64,000 nucleotides of DNA from Welwitschia mirabilis. Taxonomy: Eukaryota > Gnetophyta > Gnetopsida > Welwitschiales. Positions 48,551 to 60,690 of the stretch are shown here, piece by piece. Each line of letters starts with the position of its first letter. Within the stretch, counting starts at the first letter, position 1. The DNA lies in contig JBOZIK010000001.1 in assembly GCA_051453625.1 (NCBI GenBank), positions 121,015,213 through 121,079,212 of the forward strand. The letters are read 5' to 3'. The position numbers were made by a program, and so were the translations under genes. The notes beneath the pieces are model-generated. The model made no database searches. It had not been told where the DNA came from and worked only from the letters and a program-made list of their open reading frames with translations.

Positions 48551-49812
48551 TGTTGCGATGCCAATTTGTAGGAATTTGATAGTGTATTTAAAATACTTTT
48601 GCAGGACATTTATATAGGTTTGGCTGCAATTCTGCTGATCATGGAGAGTCGATAGGATAATCACGGAAACACGTAATTCTTGGCATAATTAGAGGCATTT
48701 CAGACATGTTCTGGTACTTAACATGTTGGAGAAAGATTAATGATGATGAAGACTGGTTTGCTTTACTTGAGGAGCTTTAGAAGGGTGTCATCTCCACTAT
48801 CGTCCCATGATAGAGGGGAAGACAGCATTGTACCTGCCCATTACAACAACAACATGGATTGGAAGTTGGAGCCCATGAAGCACCCTTTTCTATGGAGGTG
48901 TCCTCTCCATTGTCATCCCCATGACTTGAGAGATGAAGACACAATTAAAACCAACTGCAGGGCTAATTGCGGAGCCGAAAGCTATTGACATAATTGTTGT
49001 TATAAGACTTCGTCCCTAGTGTCGTCCCCCCAACAGTCAGGATGACAACTGTTTTATATAAGCGGTGCTTACTTATCTTGAAATGGGTTCATGCGCCCCT
49101 CCTAGGCTACTAAGGTTTCTTTTCCGACTTCTAAAGTTACGTTTCTAGAACTTTCAATGTAAAACTATAAATACCCCTTTTTGTCTTCACTTCTAAAGGA
49201 TCTTTGATACCTGATATGCTTTTGACGAAATACTGAAGGACAAGAAGTCCATCCCCTAGCTACAGAAAGGAGTTTCCTTGGTGTTAGGTTGAATCTCTTC
49301 TATTGAGATACTACTGTTTTGTTGTAAGTGGATGTATTGAGTTTTTTAAATTAATACATTTGCTCTTTTTCATTTCAATTTTACGTATATCCCTTATGGT
49401 TTAATTTGGTCATGATTTATTTATATTATAAGGACAACATTTATTAAGATTAACTTTGGTTATTATTAGATTGCATTGTTATTCCCTTTCTATTTCACAT
49501 TGCATTCCTTATTCTACTTCGTATATCTTATATTTCATCTTGATTACAGACAAGTTAAATACTCTTCTTAATTGATCTGAATTATAAAGAGCTAAATCTT
49601 ATAACAGAAGAATTAGGAATCAATATAATTCATTCCCTTTCCATTTACATTTCATATTCATTTACATTGCATTGCATTTACTTTGTTATTTATTTTCAGT
49701 AAATACCTTACTTCTCTAACTTTAAGCTTAGTGCCTTCGTTAGGATTACGACATTTAAATGAACTCTTGTCTATATTAGCGTGTGTTTTTCTGCAAGTTA
49801 TTTGATATATAG
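48551..49812 (+). repeat. Isolated LTR related to the Athila-like LTRs
   Basis: It starts TGTTGCGATGCCAATTTG, like the minus-strand start of the LTRs at 25.3 and 36.5 kb. It follows them to the end region ('tgtctatattag', 'ttctgcaagtt'), with shared blocks such as 'tgaaggacaagaag' near 49232. It is in the opposite orientation and is more GC-rich, so it is a separate, less decayed insertion. The terminal GCAACA is missing. No interior is attached, so it is a solo or truncated LTR. Confidence 0.7.
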
Positions 49813-50268
49813 GTTTACCTAAAGGACTTCAGGATCACATACATTCATACCGCAACATGTAGTTTGCAGAATAACCTTTCCTTCTTTTGAAGGAAATCTT
49901 TCTTGATGTTTTGGGAGAGACAACAATGTAATCCATAGATCACAAACCAAAAGATATCTATAAAAATTGTAGCTAGACTGCTGGTGTCTATAATAGATTT
50001 TGGTGAGATGCAACTAATTGTTATTGTGAACACATACACAGCTTATCCTCGTTGCACACAATTAAGGAACATGTTACAACAAGTCTACTTTTGCCAAATC
50101 CTTACACAAGCAACTACCCAATTCCATTTTTCAGTTAATAATCTCTACTACAAATTTCAAATAAAAATGAAGGTAACCACCACAATGTCATTCTTTGTAA
50201 CAATTTTGGTTGACAATGGGACTAAGGTCCAAATAGTTAAAAAATGTTTACGTTTGTGTTATGGAGGT

Positions 50269-50415
50269 AAGCTTCTTTTTGTGATTCATAAGCCGCTCTA
50301 CTTGTTTTGCTTCCCCCTTGTCATAGGGGAAAAAATCTAAATAATTAAAAAAATTTATGTCATCGATGTCAGCTTCTTTTATGGTTCATAAGCCTCTCCA
50401 CTTGTTTTGCTTTTG
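50269..50415. repeat. Two-copy ~101 bp tandem duplication
   Basis: The block 'agcttcttttt...cataagccgctctacttgttttgctt' at 50270 recurs at 50371 with few changes. Confidence 0.6.
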
Positions 50416-51262
50416 CGTTTTTATACAACAACATATATAAGAATGTATATACCTATTCACGACACAGAATTGAAAGTGTCTAAACATGGCATATAAAATG
50501 CAACATACAAATTTATTTTATGAAGAGCTGCTTTTACAAGCTCCTAGATTTAGAGTATCAGAAATGGATAAGGAAAAAATAAAACATATAAAGTTCTATA
50601 TGAATGACCAAAATAGCATTTTTTAAGAATAAAATTTTTTGGACTATTCTTATTGGGCTTTAAAGAGAAAAACTGTTGCAAGAGGTTTAAATGATGCTAA
50701 CAAGCAACAAAGATTCCTTGAATAGCAGTAAAAACAAAAGCACAGGATATATCGCCCACAACAACTGATACAGACAGGGCTTTTAACAAACCTGGATGCA
50801 AAAGTCAAGGATATGAGTCTGGAATTGCAAAAGAACTATTTTGAAAGGGATGTCAACCGTTACCAAAGCATCAACAAGTTTGTATCACAAAAACTTTTAT
50901 GAGGGATTAAGATAAAGACAGTTAACTTTAGTTAGGTTTCATCTAATTAATACAAGAATGTTATAAAAGGTTTTGTTACAAGATACTTAACAAGATAGCA
51001 TCAAAAGGACCATATTTAAAGATTTTATAAAAGATAGGTAATGAAAACTGATTCACTCAATTCTAATTTTCAGGTTCCACAAAGGTGACAAGTTGTAGCC
51101 TGCAGCTATTGCATGTACTGTTGTTCTTTTGGCCCTGGTAAATTGTGCACTTTCTAAAAATCCTATAAATACAGAACCCAAAAAGCAAAATTAGCAAAAT
51201 GCCAGATAGGTTGATTATATCATTTCTAAGCATCAAGATAGCCTTTTGAGCACTTGTTTCAT

Positions 51263-51478
51263 ATTTGTTTCCTGTTTTCATATTTGCAAAAGGCAAATAA
51301 CAAGATGAAATAACACTACTGAAAATTCTTAGAGACAGGTATAAAGAAAACATATTTGAATAGGTATACTATTTGTTTCCTTCTTTCATATTTGCAAAAG
51401 GCAAATAACAAGATGAAATGACACTACTGAAAATTCTTAGAGACAGATATAAAGAAGACATATTTAAATAGATATACG
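51263..51478. repeat. Two-copy 108 bp tandem duplication
   Basis: Units 51263-51370 and 51371-51478 are over 90% alike by eye. Each starts 'atttgtttcc' and contains 'tttgcaaaaggcaaata'. Confidence 0.8.
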
Positions 51479-52705
51479 ACCATGGTGCTTGTAAAATTTA
51501 GGGAAAGAATATCAACAAGAATCAAATACAATTTGTTGATACAGAGTTTGGGTCAGGCAACAAAGCATGAAACAGTTGCATTCTAAGAGAAGGTTCAAAA
51601 AGATAGGCCTGAGTGAACAATAGCATTCATCGTAAACACAACGTTGTAAAGTACTGAAAACTAAACTTGGACGCTCCAATATTGTCTTGGAAAATAAAAA
51701 GTGCCCCACAAGGAAGCATTCAACTAGTTCCAACCCCCCTCCCCCCGCCCCGGCCGTCCCTTTCTAAAATTTTAAAGAAATCTAGCTTCATGCTAAACTG
51801 CGGGTGGGTCTTCCCTTACTCCTGGTCCACTCCTGCAACTGAGACAATTGCGTCTATGATTCCTTATAATCTTGTAGTAGACTTGTAGAAATATAACAAT
51901 GCTCAACTCCAATCCTCTATCATCTTTTGCAGATAGGACACTTGTATTTCTTTAAGAAATACTTAAGAAATACAAAGTACTTGGGTTACAGCGAAAAGCT
52001 CTGGAGAATGAAGGTGATTAAGGTTTATAGACGTGTACAGTAATATTACTCATTAAAGGATTGAAATTGGAAAAGACAAATCAAGGCGATCGAAAGGAAA
52101 GGGCCGCTCTTCTTAGTTTCAATATTTAAAAAATAAATAAGTGTCTGCGCTTAAGCTTTCTGATCACCGGGCCTGGATATATATTATATGTGTAGCATCA
52201 ACAGCAAAACGCAAGGCAAACATTAAATTCGCAACCTGAATACAAATATGTTAACAAAATGTCTAGAAGGGACACAATCGTTGTCATCTGAGCTGCAAAG
52301 CTATCAGTTCGAACTTCACAGTTACCTTCGGTTAATCCACACCAGATAACAACAAGGGATAGTTTTGAAGCATCGTTTTCAAAAGTGCTATACATCTCCA
52401 ATGTATGCTCGGAAACATTCCACTTCTCTTCGGTATTTACACTTTTTCAAGAAACAATGCAAATCAATCAATTTGATAAATTGATCACTTCCTTTATGGC
52501 GGCAAGGCCAGCTTCCTGTAGCATGAAATATATTTGTTTCTGCTGAAGTTCATGGCATTTTAAATAAGCGGAGGAAGAGTTAAAAACAGAACATTCGAAC
52601 TCTCAAAAAAAAAGATATCTCCTTAAAGCTCTACACTTTGTTAGAATCAAGCAACCTTAAAACAAGAAAACAAAGAAACCTCTAATGCCGTCTGAAAAGC
52701 GATGT

Positions 52706-52945
52706 CTATATAAATAAAGAACACATAAATTGACGCAGGAAGAAATCAATCAATCTTCCAGCAACAGTTGTTCCAAAGACGACGCCACAAATAACAGAGA
52801 AAACGTTTCCGTTTCTAAGCCAGAAATTTCCCGAAAGGTACCTTACACGCGAAAATCTCCGAGGATTCAAATCGCGAAACCGTAGGGTCTCAATCCAGAC
52901 AATCTCGGAAAACGCTCCCTTAGAGAAGCCGAATAAACCCTGGAA
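52706..52945 (-). other. 79 open codons in frame after the host ORF's TGA
   Basis: Directly after the TGA at 52948-52946 the same frame stays open for 79 codons to a TAG at 52708-52706. The stretch is rich in R, F and G and ends with a hydrophobic run (NVFSVICGVVFGTTVAG), a possible membrane segment. A splice-donor-like GTAAGG sits within it (GT at 52846). It may be 3' UTR, or a former C-terminus cut off by a new stop. Confidence 0.4.
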
Positions 52946-53257
52946 TCAAAGGCCTTTGGAGAACCGTAGCTTGTTACTGTCCGGCGAGGTGTTTCTTGCA
53001 GACTTGGAAGCCATTAGGGTTTTACGATTGATTTCGTGGTGAGTCTTGAAGAAATTAGCCTTCATTGCGAGCTCTAACATAGGGCGCTGAGATTCCGGAT
53101 AAGAGGCCAATTGTCTCTCGTAGGTAGGGTACAAAATCAAGCTGTCGTATATCTCCAGTTGCGATTTGACTGCCTCAAGAATTTGTTTGAGTTCTGCGTT
53201 CTGCGCTTCCAGCTCCCTGATTCTCGCTTCCGTCCTCGAAAGCTCCTCCGAGTCCAT
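52946..53257 (-). CDS. Small coiled-coil protein, family unknown
   Basis: This is the only host-like coding region seen. From the ATG at 53257 it encodes 103 residues. The frame is open further upstream, but only to a GTG at 53368, so the ATG (with G at +4) is preferred. Residues 4-35 form a heptad-rich charged helix (EARIRELEAQNAELKQILEA), a likely coiled coil. YDSLILYPTYERQLASYPES follows and then a basic, serine-rich tail (TLMASKSARNTSPDSNK). There is no signal peptide or membrane span. Local GC is much higher than in the flanks and codon use looks normal. I do not recognise the family. It could be a complete short gene, exon 1 of a longer one, or a gene truncated by the TGA. Confidence 0.6.
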   Translation of the reverse strand: MDSEELSRTEARIRELEAQNAELKQILEAVKSQLEIYDSLILYPTYERQLASYPESQRPMLELAMKANFFKTHHEINRKTLMASKSARNTSPDSNKLRFSKGL

Positions 53258-53392
53258 TGCAGAAAACAACTTCGAATCTCCTCCACCAACCCTCGGAACT
53301 TGGTTACTTAATTGCAGTAACAGTTTCTTCACGGTCGTTACCGACAGAAGGGACCAGAAAACTTCCACAGGACTTTTCCACCATCCGTTTCT

Positions 53393-53620
53393 CGCTTTTC
53401 TGCCTCCTTATTTATATAGACACTGGACCATAATCATATGTTCTCGTCGAAACTAAATACAATTTTTTTTAAAGTTAATTTATAGGAGGGTGGTAGGCTT
53501 TCCCTCATCTGTTTCTTCCCTTCTTATTTATACACGGCACTAGACCATAATCATATTTTCTCGTTGCATCTAAAATACACTTTTTTTAAAGTTAATTTAT
53601 AGGAGGGTGTTAGAATAGAA
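53393..53620 (-). repeat. Tandemly duplicated promoter segment (~117 bp)
   Basis: Two copies share 'ttatttata', 'gaccataatcatat' (at 53426 and 53543) and 'aaagttaatttataggaggg', giving a 117-base period. A third partial copy of the last block lies near 53630-53660. Both copies carry a TATA-like string. Confidence 0.75.
53411..53418 (-). promoter_or_regulatory. TATA box of the small coiled-coil gene
   Basis: The minus strand reads TATATAAA, about 155 bases upstream of the ATG at 53257. That would place transcription start near 53385 and give a 5' UTR of about 130 bases. A weaker match lies in the upstream duplicate near 53525-53533. Confidence 0.55.
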
Positions 53621-55097
53621 TATTAATTTCACTTAATGTATAGGAAGGTGTTAGAACTAAACAGTAATTTGATATTAACTATTAAAAATATACAAAATGC
53701 ATAATAAGTATAAGATCAAACACATGTGACAAAGCTTTGTAGGAATTGTAACCAGAAAAAATTCTATGCCGAAGTGATGTATTATATAAAAATTCTATAA
53801 TCAAATAATATATCATTATTACCAAAGATAAAGCCCTTAAAAGTAATTAAAAAACTTTAAGCATCCTTTGCTATATGATCCTCAACTTTTATAGAACCTC
53901 TCTCATAATCCTTGCTATGTCTAAAATTTGGTTTGATTCATTTTGATTAATCTATTTCTTGCAGCGATGGTAGTTGCAATGTTAGATGGTTAGTTCTTAA
54001 AAATAGATGGCAGATTCAAAAGTCAGACTTACTTATAATTAAAAATATTGAGAATATTGTGATGAAGCATAATTGATGAACCTTGTAGAGATTGGTGGGA
54101 AGATTGGAATTTGCCAAATGGTACTACTTTATGTAATTTTTCCCTCTAGAGAGCTAAGCTATGGTATAGTAATTTTCAAAATTCCCAGCAAATATTAAAT
54201 AGCAAATAGACGAGTGATTGGTCTGAGGACAAATGGGAAGCATTCTTTCATGCTCTTTAGAATTTTAAGGCCCAACATAAACATAAAGATTTTCGTCGGT
54301 GCCTTATTCAAAGGCTTGTCTATGGGTCATCATCTTCAATACCTAGGGAATAGTTAGTCTACTTCTCCTATTTACCAAGGTGAAGATAGTTTTTAACAAC
54401 TTTTTTAGAATTATAATTTGGCAAAAAAATTATGGGGTTAGTTATGACATTTAGTTCATCTTAGAATTTCTATTTCTCTTTCCTATCTAGATTTTATTTT
54501 AGTCCAAGATAGGTTTGATAATAGTGTAAAGATGGGATGTCATATCCTCTTATTGGAAAATATACATTTTCTTTGGAAGTGTCACTATCAAGCATGGTAC
54601 AATGAGGAAACCTTTGATAGATTCACTATTCGAATCAAAGTGTTAATTCTTATAATAGTTATTCTATAATATGAAGCCATTATAGGTCCTTACAAATATA
54701 GATTTATCATAATGCTTCAAGAACAAATTATTTAGCCTATTAGTTTTTTCTTTTCTCCTTTTTATTTCATTGTGATAAGTAATCATGCCAGGGGAGTGTA
54801 GTTACTTATAAGTGCTTGTAGATTCTTTTAAAACCTCTTTTCTAATTCAGCATAATTATCTCTACCTTAACAACCCTTGTGGAGGGACTAGTAGAGAGGT
54901 TTGAATACAAATAATAGAGTGTGGAATAACTCGATTCTAAAAAGATATGGATGAAATTGAGGAGCACTCGGCTAGCCAACGATCTAGTAACTATAGAAGA
55001 TAACTAATCTCTAACTAAATTCTTACTAGATCAGTGTGGATCTAAAAACTAGTATTTTCAAAATAATATCTTGAAATATAAAAAAGTGTAGTTATTA
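53621..55097. other. 1.5 kb between gene and copia element, unrecognised
   Basis: It is AT-rich. Plus-strand phrases such as WSEDKWEAFFHAL (near 54210) and CHILLLENIHFLWKCHYQAW (54540-54600) run in longish frames and suggest an old coding fragment, perhaps of a transposon. I cannot assign it. Confidence 0.35.
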
Positions 55098-56396
55098 ATG
55101 TAAGTATAAGGTTTCAATGATGTCAACAGGCATAAGAATCAAGCGAGAAGATGGTCATCGTTCGTCACAGTCATGTTAAAAAGCTAACCTTTAAATGCAG
55201 ATGTCCCCACTCAAAATAGGATGGATGTCCCCTCTACTTATAGGTAAAATGTATTTGTGACAAGTCTCAAGCTCAAATGTCCCCACTCAAACAGGGCAGA
55301 TGTTCCCTCTAATTGCAGGAAACATGAGTAACAGTTCTCAGGTGCAGATGTCCCCACTCCAAACAGGGCGAATGTCTTCTATACTTGCAGGTAAGTTATA
55401 ACTATGATAGGTCTCAGGCTTGGACATTCCCATTCAAATAGGATGGATGTCCCCTCTCCTTGTAGGAAACATGACTGACAGTTCTCAGGTGTAGAGTCCC
55501 CACTCCAAATAGCCTGAACATCCCCCTTCCATTTAGTTTTTTCTCAATTTGCACTTGTGGCAAGTGCTGACGTTCGTTTCTTTTCAAGGTGGATGTTCCC
55601 ACAATCCCAGTAGTGCACTATTTGGATTGTGAGAACGTCCACCCCCTTAGGAGTAAGGACGTTGCCAGTTTTAAAGGTGGACATACTTCCTTCGAACCAT
55701 TGGAAAAACAGTCCTCTTCAGGCAAACGCGCGGCGGTTTTCAACAGCTATTCTCTTCTGGCACGCCATTCAATCGCATTGAAAATATAAATTTGATTTGG
55801 AATATCATATTATCATGTCTTGGAATCATCATTTAGGGTTTCCCTTTAATAGTTATTTTTCTCTTCTCTTTAAAAGGGGTAAAACCTGTTTTGTTAGGGT
55901 TATAGGAATACACACACATATACGAATCTGTGAAGTAAACTAAAATCACTCTTTGGTGATTTGTATGTACTTGGTGATCCTATCTTGTGTAATCATTTAG
56001 ATTAGATCCTATACTATTGCATTCGTTCTTGAGGCACAATTCGTTTCTTCTTCTATTTTTCTTATGGTTGAGTATGAGCCTTTGAAAGACTCCAAGTATG
56101 AAAGGTTGATGATAAGCCTGAAAAATCATCACTGTTGTACAAGGGGTTGATGATCAGCCAGAAAATCATCAGTTCAAGAGTGATAAGGGAACCAAGAAAG
56201 AGGATATCCTATCTCTCCTTGAAGAGTGGAGTAGGCATGTTGCCGAACCACTATAAATCTTTGGTTGATTATTTTTCTGTTTTATTATTTTTCTAAGATA
56301 TAGTTTTCATTTGCAAAGCTGATTAATTTCATTTAATAATAGCTTTTGGATTTAAAATTTATCATTATTTCTATTTATCCCCCTCTAGGACTTTCA
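55098..56396 (+). repeat. 5' LTR of the copia element
   Basis: It starts TGTAAGTATAAGG, repeated as TATAAGTATAAGG at 63503, and ends GACTTTCA just before the primer site. It contains a 74 bp minisatellite near its start and is 1299 bp long. Confidence 0.7.
55195..55525 (+). repeat. 74 bp minisatellite in the copia LTR
   Basis: Five units contain 'gatgtccccactc' and 'ggatgtcccctct' phrases, at about 55200, 55275, 55349, 55424 and 55495. The same units recur in the 3' LTR near 63557, 63632, 63704 and 63780. Confidence 0.75.
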
Positions 56397-56397
56397 A

Positions 56398-56410
56398 TTT
56401 GTATCATAGC
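56398..56410 (+). other. Primer-binding site of the copia element
   Basis: It reads tttgtatcatagc, the initiator-Met primer site TGGTATCAGAGC with two changes, one base after the LTR. Confidence 0.65.
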
Positions 56411-56449
56411 AAGATTACTCTTGATAAAGCTTCACCACTCTAAGTGATC

Positions 56450-57955
56450 AAATGGGACCTACCGCTGATGAAGTCCATTCAATCTCAAGGTCACCTTATT
56501 TAAATGGATTAAACTATCATTTTTGGAAAAATAAAATGATAATTTTTCTGAAATATCTTGATTTAAATATATGGGATAGTGTTGTGTGCTTACTTCAAAC
56601 CCACTATTCCACTGACATGTTGGTGTAATGAACAAAAGGAGGAAGCAAGACTCAATGCAAAAGCAATGAGTGCACTCATTTGTGCCCTCAGTTCAAAGGA
56701 GTACAGCCAAGTATTTCAGTGTTCCTCTATAAAGGAAATCTAGGATATCCTCCAAATCACTTATGAAGGTAAAATCTGGGATACCCTCGAGATCACTTAT
56801 GAAGGTATGAGTATTGTGAAAAATTCTAAGTTATAATTCTTAACAACTCAATTCAAAAATATTAGATGGAAGAATAGGAATCTATCACTGAATACACAAC
56901 TAAGGTTACGAATAATGAATACAATGTGGAATCTTGGAGAAAAGATTCTAGAACAAAGAGTTATGAGAAAAATCTTGAGAAGCTTATCCAAGCGTTTCAA
57001 ACCTAAGATTACTACGATTGAGGAGAGCAAAAATCTAGATACCATGAATCTAGAGGATCTCAAGGGATCATTGATTGTGTATGAAGCTTCCATTTTGGAT
57101 GATGAGGGATCTAAGAGAAAGAATATTACCTTGAAATGTTCAAGTCAATGAAAAGATGGTTCTAGCAATGAAGAAGATGATGAGGATTTAGTCCATTTGG
57201 CCAAAATTTTACAAGATTTTCAAAAAAACAAAAAGACTTTGATAGAAGAAGATTTAATGTCAATGGAGATCAGATTGAGAAGAAAGATTCTTTCAAGAAC
57301 TTTAATAGAAACAAGAAAAATATGCAATGCTTTGAGTGCAAGGGCTTTGGATACATAGTAGCAGAATGTGCCAACACATGAAAAGCTAAAATCAAAGGAA
57401 AGAAAGCCTTTAAAGTCACTGGGGATGATGAGGAAGAATATGACTCAGAGACATCTCAAAATGAAGCAGAGGAGTGCAGATTGCTGGCCATCACTGATGA
57501 GTATTCCTTTATATCAACTACCAAGGATGATCATGCAATTACTAATGTGAATGAGGTAATATCTAAAAATTATGAAAATATTAAAAAAGCTTAGGAACAA
57601 TTATATTTTCATTGTGAAGTTTTAGCTTGTAAAAATAGGGATCTAAGATCTGAATTATTGTCTCTACAAACTAAACTTAACTTAGCCAACAAAGAGTTAG
57701 ATAAGGCTACTAAAAGTCTTATAAGTGCAAATAAAATTATTTCTCTATTACCAAGGGAGTTAGAGGATGCAAACAAACTCAATGCTACTACCTCATATCA
57801 TTCTAATAAAACAAAATCTGATCATAGGAGGTATGCTTTGAAGTCTAATAATTTAAATTCTTTTCATATTCAATGTTTCTATTGTGGAGGCCTAAGGAAT
57901 GTTAGATTTTCTTATCTCATCAGAAAGGAAAAATTTTCCATTATATAAGTGATAG
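56450..57955 (+). pseudogene. Copia gag
   Basis: The start resembles the copia gag N-terminus: RSPYLNGLNYHFWKNKM and YLDLNIWDSVV (about 56490-56590). ALICALSSKEYSQVF follows near 56675. A short duplicated 'GKIWDTLEITYEG' segment is at 56725-56805. The middle holds SLSKRFKPKITTIEESKNL and MNLEDLKGSLIVYE (56980-57080). A knuckle at 57328-57370 reads CFECKGFGYIVAEC (Tyr for His). A leucine/lysine coiled coil (57660-57790) and a damaged second knuckle (CFYCGG, near 57880) follow. It is split over several frames. Confidence 0.75.
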
Positions 57956-58073
57956 GTTTTTGTGAAATCCAAAAGCAACGAACAAGCAACCTCTTATGAA
58001 ACAAAGATGGGTTAAAAAGGAATCTGTTAAAGGATTGCTTATTCAAACTACTCTTAAAGCAAAGGAGCATCCT

Positions 58074-60590
58074 AGATGGTACTAGGACAGTGGATGTTCA
58101 AGATATATAATAGGTGACAGAAGAAGTTTTTACACACTTGTCAACTATGATGGAGGAGAGGTTTCCTTTAATGATAATCGAAAAGCATCCATTAAGGAAA
58201 AAGGTATGGTTTGTGAATATGATCTTCCAAAAATTAATGATGTGTTGTATGTAGAGGGCCTTAAGCATAATCTGTTAAGTATTGTTCAAATGTGTAATAA
58301 AGGGAATATAGTTATTTTTTATAAAAATAAGTGTGTGGTAAAGAGTGTTTCTAGCAATAAGGAATTTTTAATTACCCATCATCTAGGAAACTTGTATTCT
58401 ACAGGAGGTAAATCTAATGATGAAGAGCTATTTGGTTTTACTCAAGAGAGTTAAAAGCATCTCTAGCATAGAAGAATGGATTATTCAAATGTTTCAAACT
58501 TGAGGACTCTCTCTCAATAAGAGTTGGTTAGAGGTTTATCCAAACTTAGCTTTTCCAATTCTCTCTTGTGTGAACATTGTTAAGTAGTCAAAATCATTAA
58601 ATCTTCTTTTAAACCCAAGCCTAAGATATCTTCAAAAGAGCCTCTAGATATGTTGCACTTATATTTAATACAACCTATAAAAGTTCAAAGTCTAAGTGGC
58701 AATAAATATTTTATGGGGGTGGTTGATGGCTTTACTCATTCTACATGGGTTGAATTTTTGCATTCTAAATTTGATGCTTTTGATAAGTTTTATTATATTT
58801 GCAAAAAAATTCAAAGTGAAAATGTCCTTACCATTAAGAAAATCAAGTGTGATCATGGAGGTGAATTTGAAAATAAAAATTTTGTTAATTTTTATAATAA
58901 CTATGGAATATTTCATTAGTTTTTAGCTCCTAGAACACCTCAGCAAAATGGGTAATAGAAAGAAAGAATAGGGTCTTAATAGAAATGACAAAGACAATGC
59001 TAGGAGAACATAACCTTCTAAAATGGTTTTAGCTAAGGTTGTAAATACTACTTGCTACATATCTAGTAGGATCTTTCTAAAGGCTAGTACTCAAAGATCC
59101 TCTTATGAACTATGGAATAGTAAGAAGCCAATGGTAAATTATTTCAAGGTATTTAGTAGTAAATGTATTATTTTTTATGATAAGCATCCTAATAAATTCT
59201 AGCCTAAAGGTATGCATGGTATTTTTATTGGATACTCTTAAAAAATAAAAGGCTATAGAGTTTTTAATTATGATACAAATAAGATTAAAAAATCTATTTA
59301 TGTCAAAATTTTAGAGTCTAATAAGGATAACAAGATGAATAAAGATGATAAAGATGAGTTCATATCCCCCATCCCCCTTCCCCTTGATAATGATGCTCAA
59401 GGTAATTAGTAAAATGTTATAATCAAAGCTGATGACGAAGATATTAATAATACTATAAACCTACTTTTTCATGAAAATGTTATTCTTTTTCCCTTAGAAT
59501 AAAAAGATATCATCTAACTAATTAAATCATTGGGAATCTAGATTCAAGAATAAGCACCAGATAAGTTATAAACAAAATTTGTGCTCATATTTATTTTTTA
59601 TTACATATTAAACCTATAAATATAGCTAAACTAGAGCAACATGAGGAATGGTTAGAGGCCATGTCAAAAGAATGCCTTTAGTTTAAAAGAAATGGAGTAT
59701 GAAACTTAGAGCTAAGGCCATAAGGCAAACACATTATTGGGATAAAATGGGTTTATAGAAATGAATTATATAAATCAAGAACAATAGTTCAGAACAAAGC
59801 TAGATTATTAGCATAAGGGTATAGTCAAGAAGAATACATAGACTATGGAGAGACCTATGCTCTAATAGCTAGGCTTGAATCTATCAAATTAATATTAGCT
59901 TATGCTTATGCTATAAATATTAAACTTTTTCAAATGAATGTAAATAGTGTTTTTCTAAATGGTTATATTGAAGAAGACGTTTATGTTAAGCAACCATTGG
60001 GTTTCATTGATTTTAATAATCCAAATCATGTGTTCAAGCTCAAAAATGCTTTATATGTTTCAAGCAAGCTCCAAGAGGTTAGTATGAAAGGTTACCAAAT
60101 TTTTTATTAGAAAATGGATTTAAAAGAGGTAATGTTAATCCCACTTTATTTATTAAAAAAACTAATAAATACATTCTTGTATTGCAAATATATGTTAATT
60201 ACATAGTTTTTGGGGCTATCAATGAAAAACTAAAACTTGAATTTTCTAAGGTTATGTAAAAGAAATTGGAAAGAGTGTTTAGAGAGTTTAATTATCTCTT
60301 TACTTATAGATTAAATAGCTCAAGAATGGTATTTTTCTTAGTTAATCAAAATATATCAAGGAGCTTCTAAAGAAGTACAAACTCATTCAAGTAAAAGATG
60401 TTTGTACTCCCATGTCCACATCCACAAAAATCAGTAAGGATGAATCAATTAAATCTATAAATTAATCTAGGTAGCAATGTATGATTGGAAATTTATTATA
60501 TTTAACATCTAGTAGATCTAATATTATATTTAGTGTTAGCATATGTGATCAATATCAATCCAATCCTAGGGAATATCATCTCTCTTCAGT
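58074..60590 (+). pseudogene. Copia pol: protease, integrase, reverse transcriptase
   Basis: The protease core is DSGCSRYIIGDRRSF (58087-58130), with the catalytic D kept. The GAG-pre-integrase and integrase zinc region (HRRMDYSNVSNL, CEHC) is at 58400-58585. The integrase core reads MGVVDGFTHSTWVEFLHSK then IKCDHGGEFEN (58715-58870) and RTPQQNG (58930). RT has KARLLAQGYSQEEYIDYGET (59795-59855), KLFQMNVNSVFLNGYIEEDV (59920-59980) and VFKLKNALY (60030). YVNYIVFGA (60190) replaces YVDD and its context, so RT is catalytically dead. The end has PMSTSTKISKDES and MIGNLLYLTSSR before the gap at 60591. Confidence 0.85.
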
Positions 60591-60690
60591 NNNNNNNNNN
60601 NNNNNNNNNNNNNNNNNNNNNNNNNNNNNNNNNNNNNNNNNNNNNNNNNNNNNNNNNNNNNNNNNNNNNNNNNNNNNNNNNNNNNNNNNN

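Larger units (their letters stand above)
49813..52705. other. Host-like unique sequence, probable 3' side of the gene
   Basis: No transposon motif is seen. It contains two small tandem duplications and no convincing coding exon. If the gene at 53 kb has introns or a long 3' UTR, they lie here on the minus strand. Minus-strand ORFs at 51353-51063 and 52401-52198 are unrecognised and may be chance. Confidence 0.4.

Noticed and set aside
52946-53368. 140-codon version of the host ORF
   Set aside because: It would start at GTG; the first ATG is at 53257.
53166-53456. 96-codon and 66-codon plus-strand ORFs over the host gene
   Set aside because: They are antisense shadows of the minus-strand frame, which has the heptad pattern and the TATA box.
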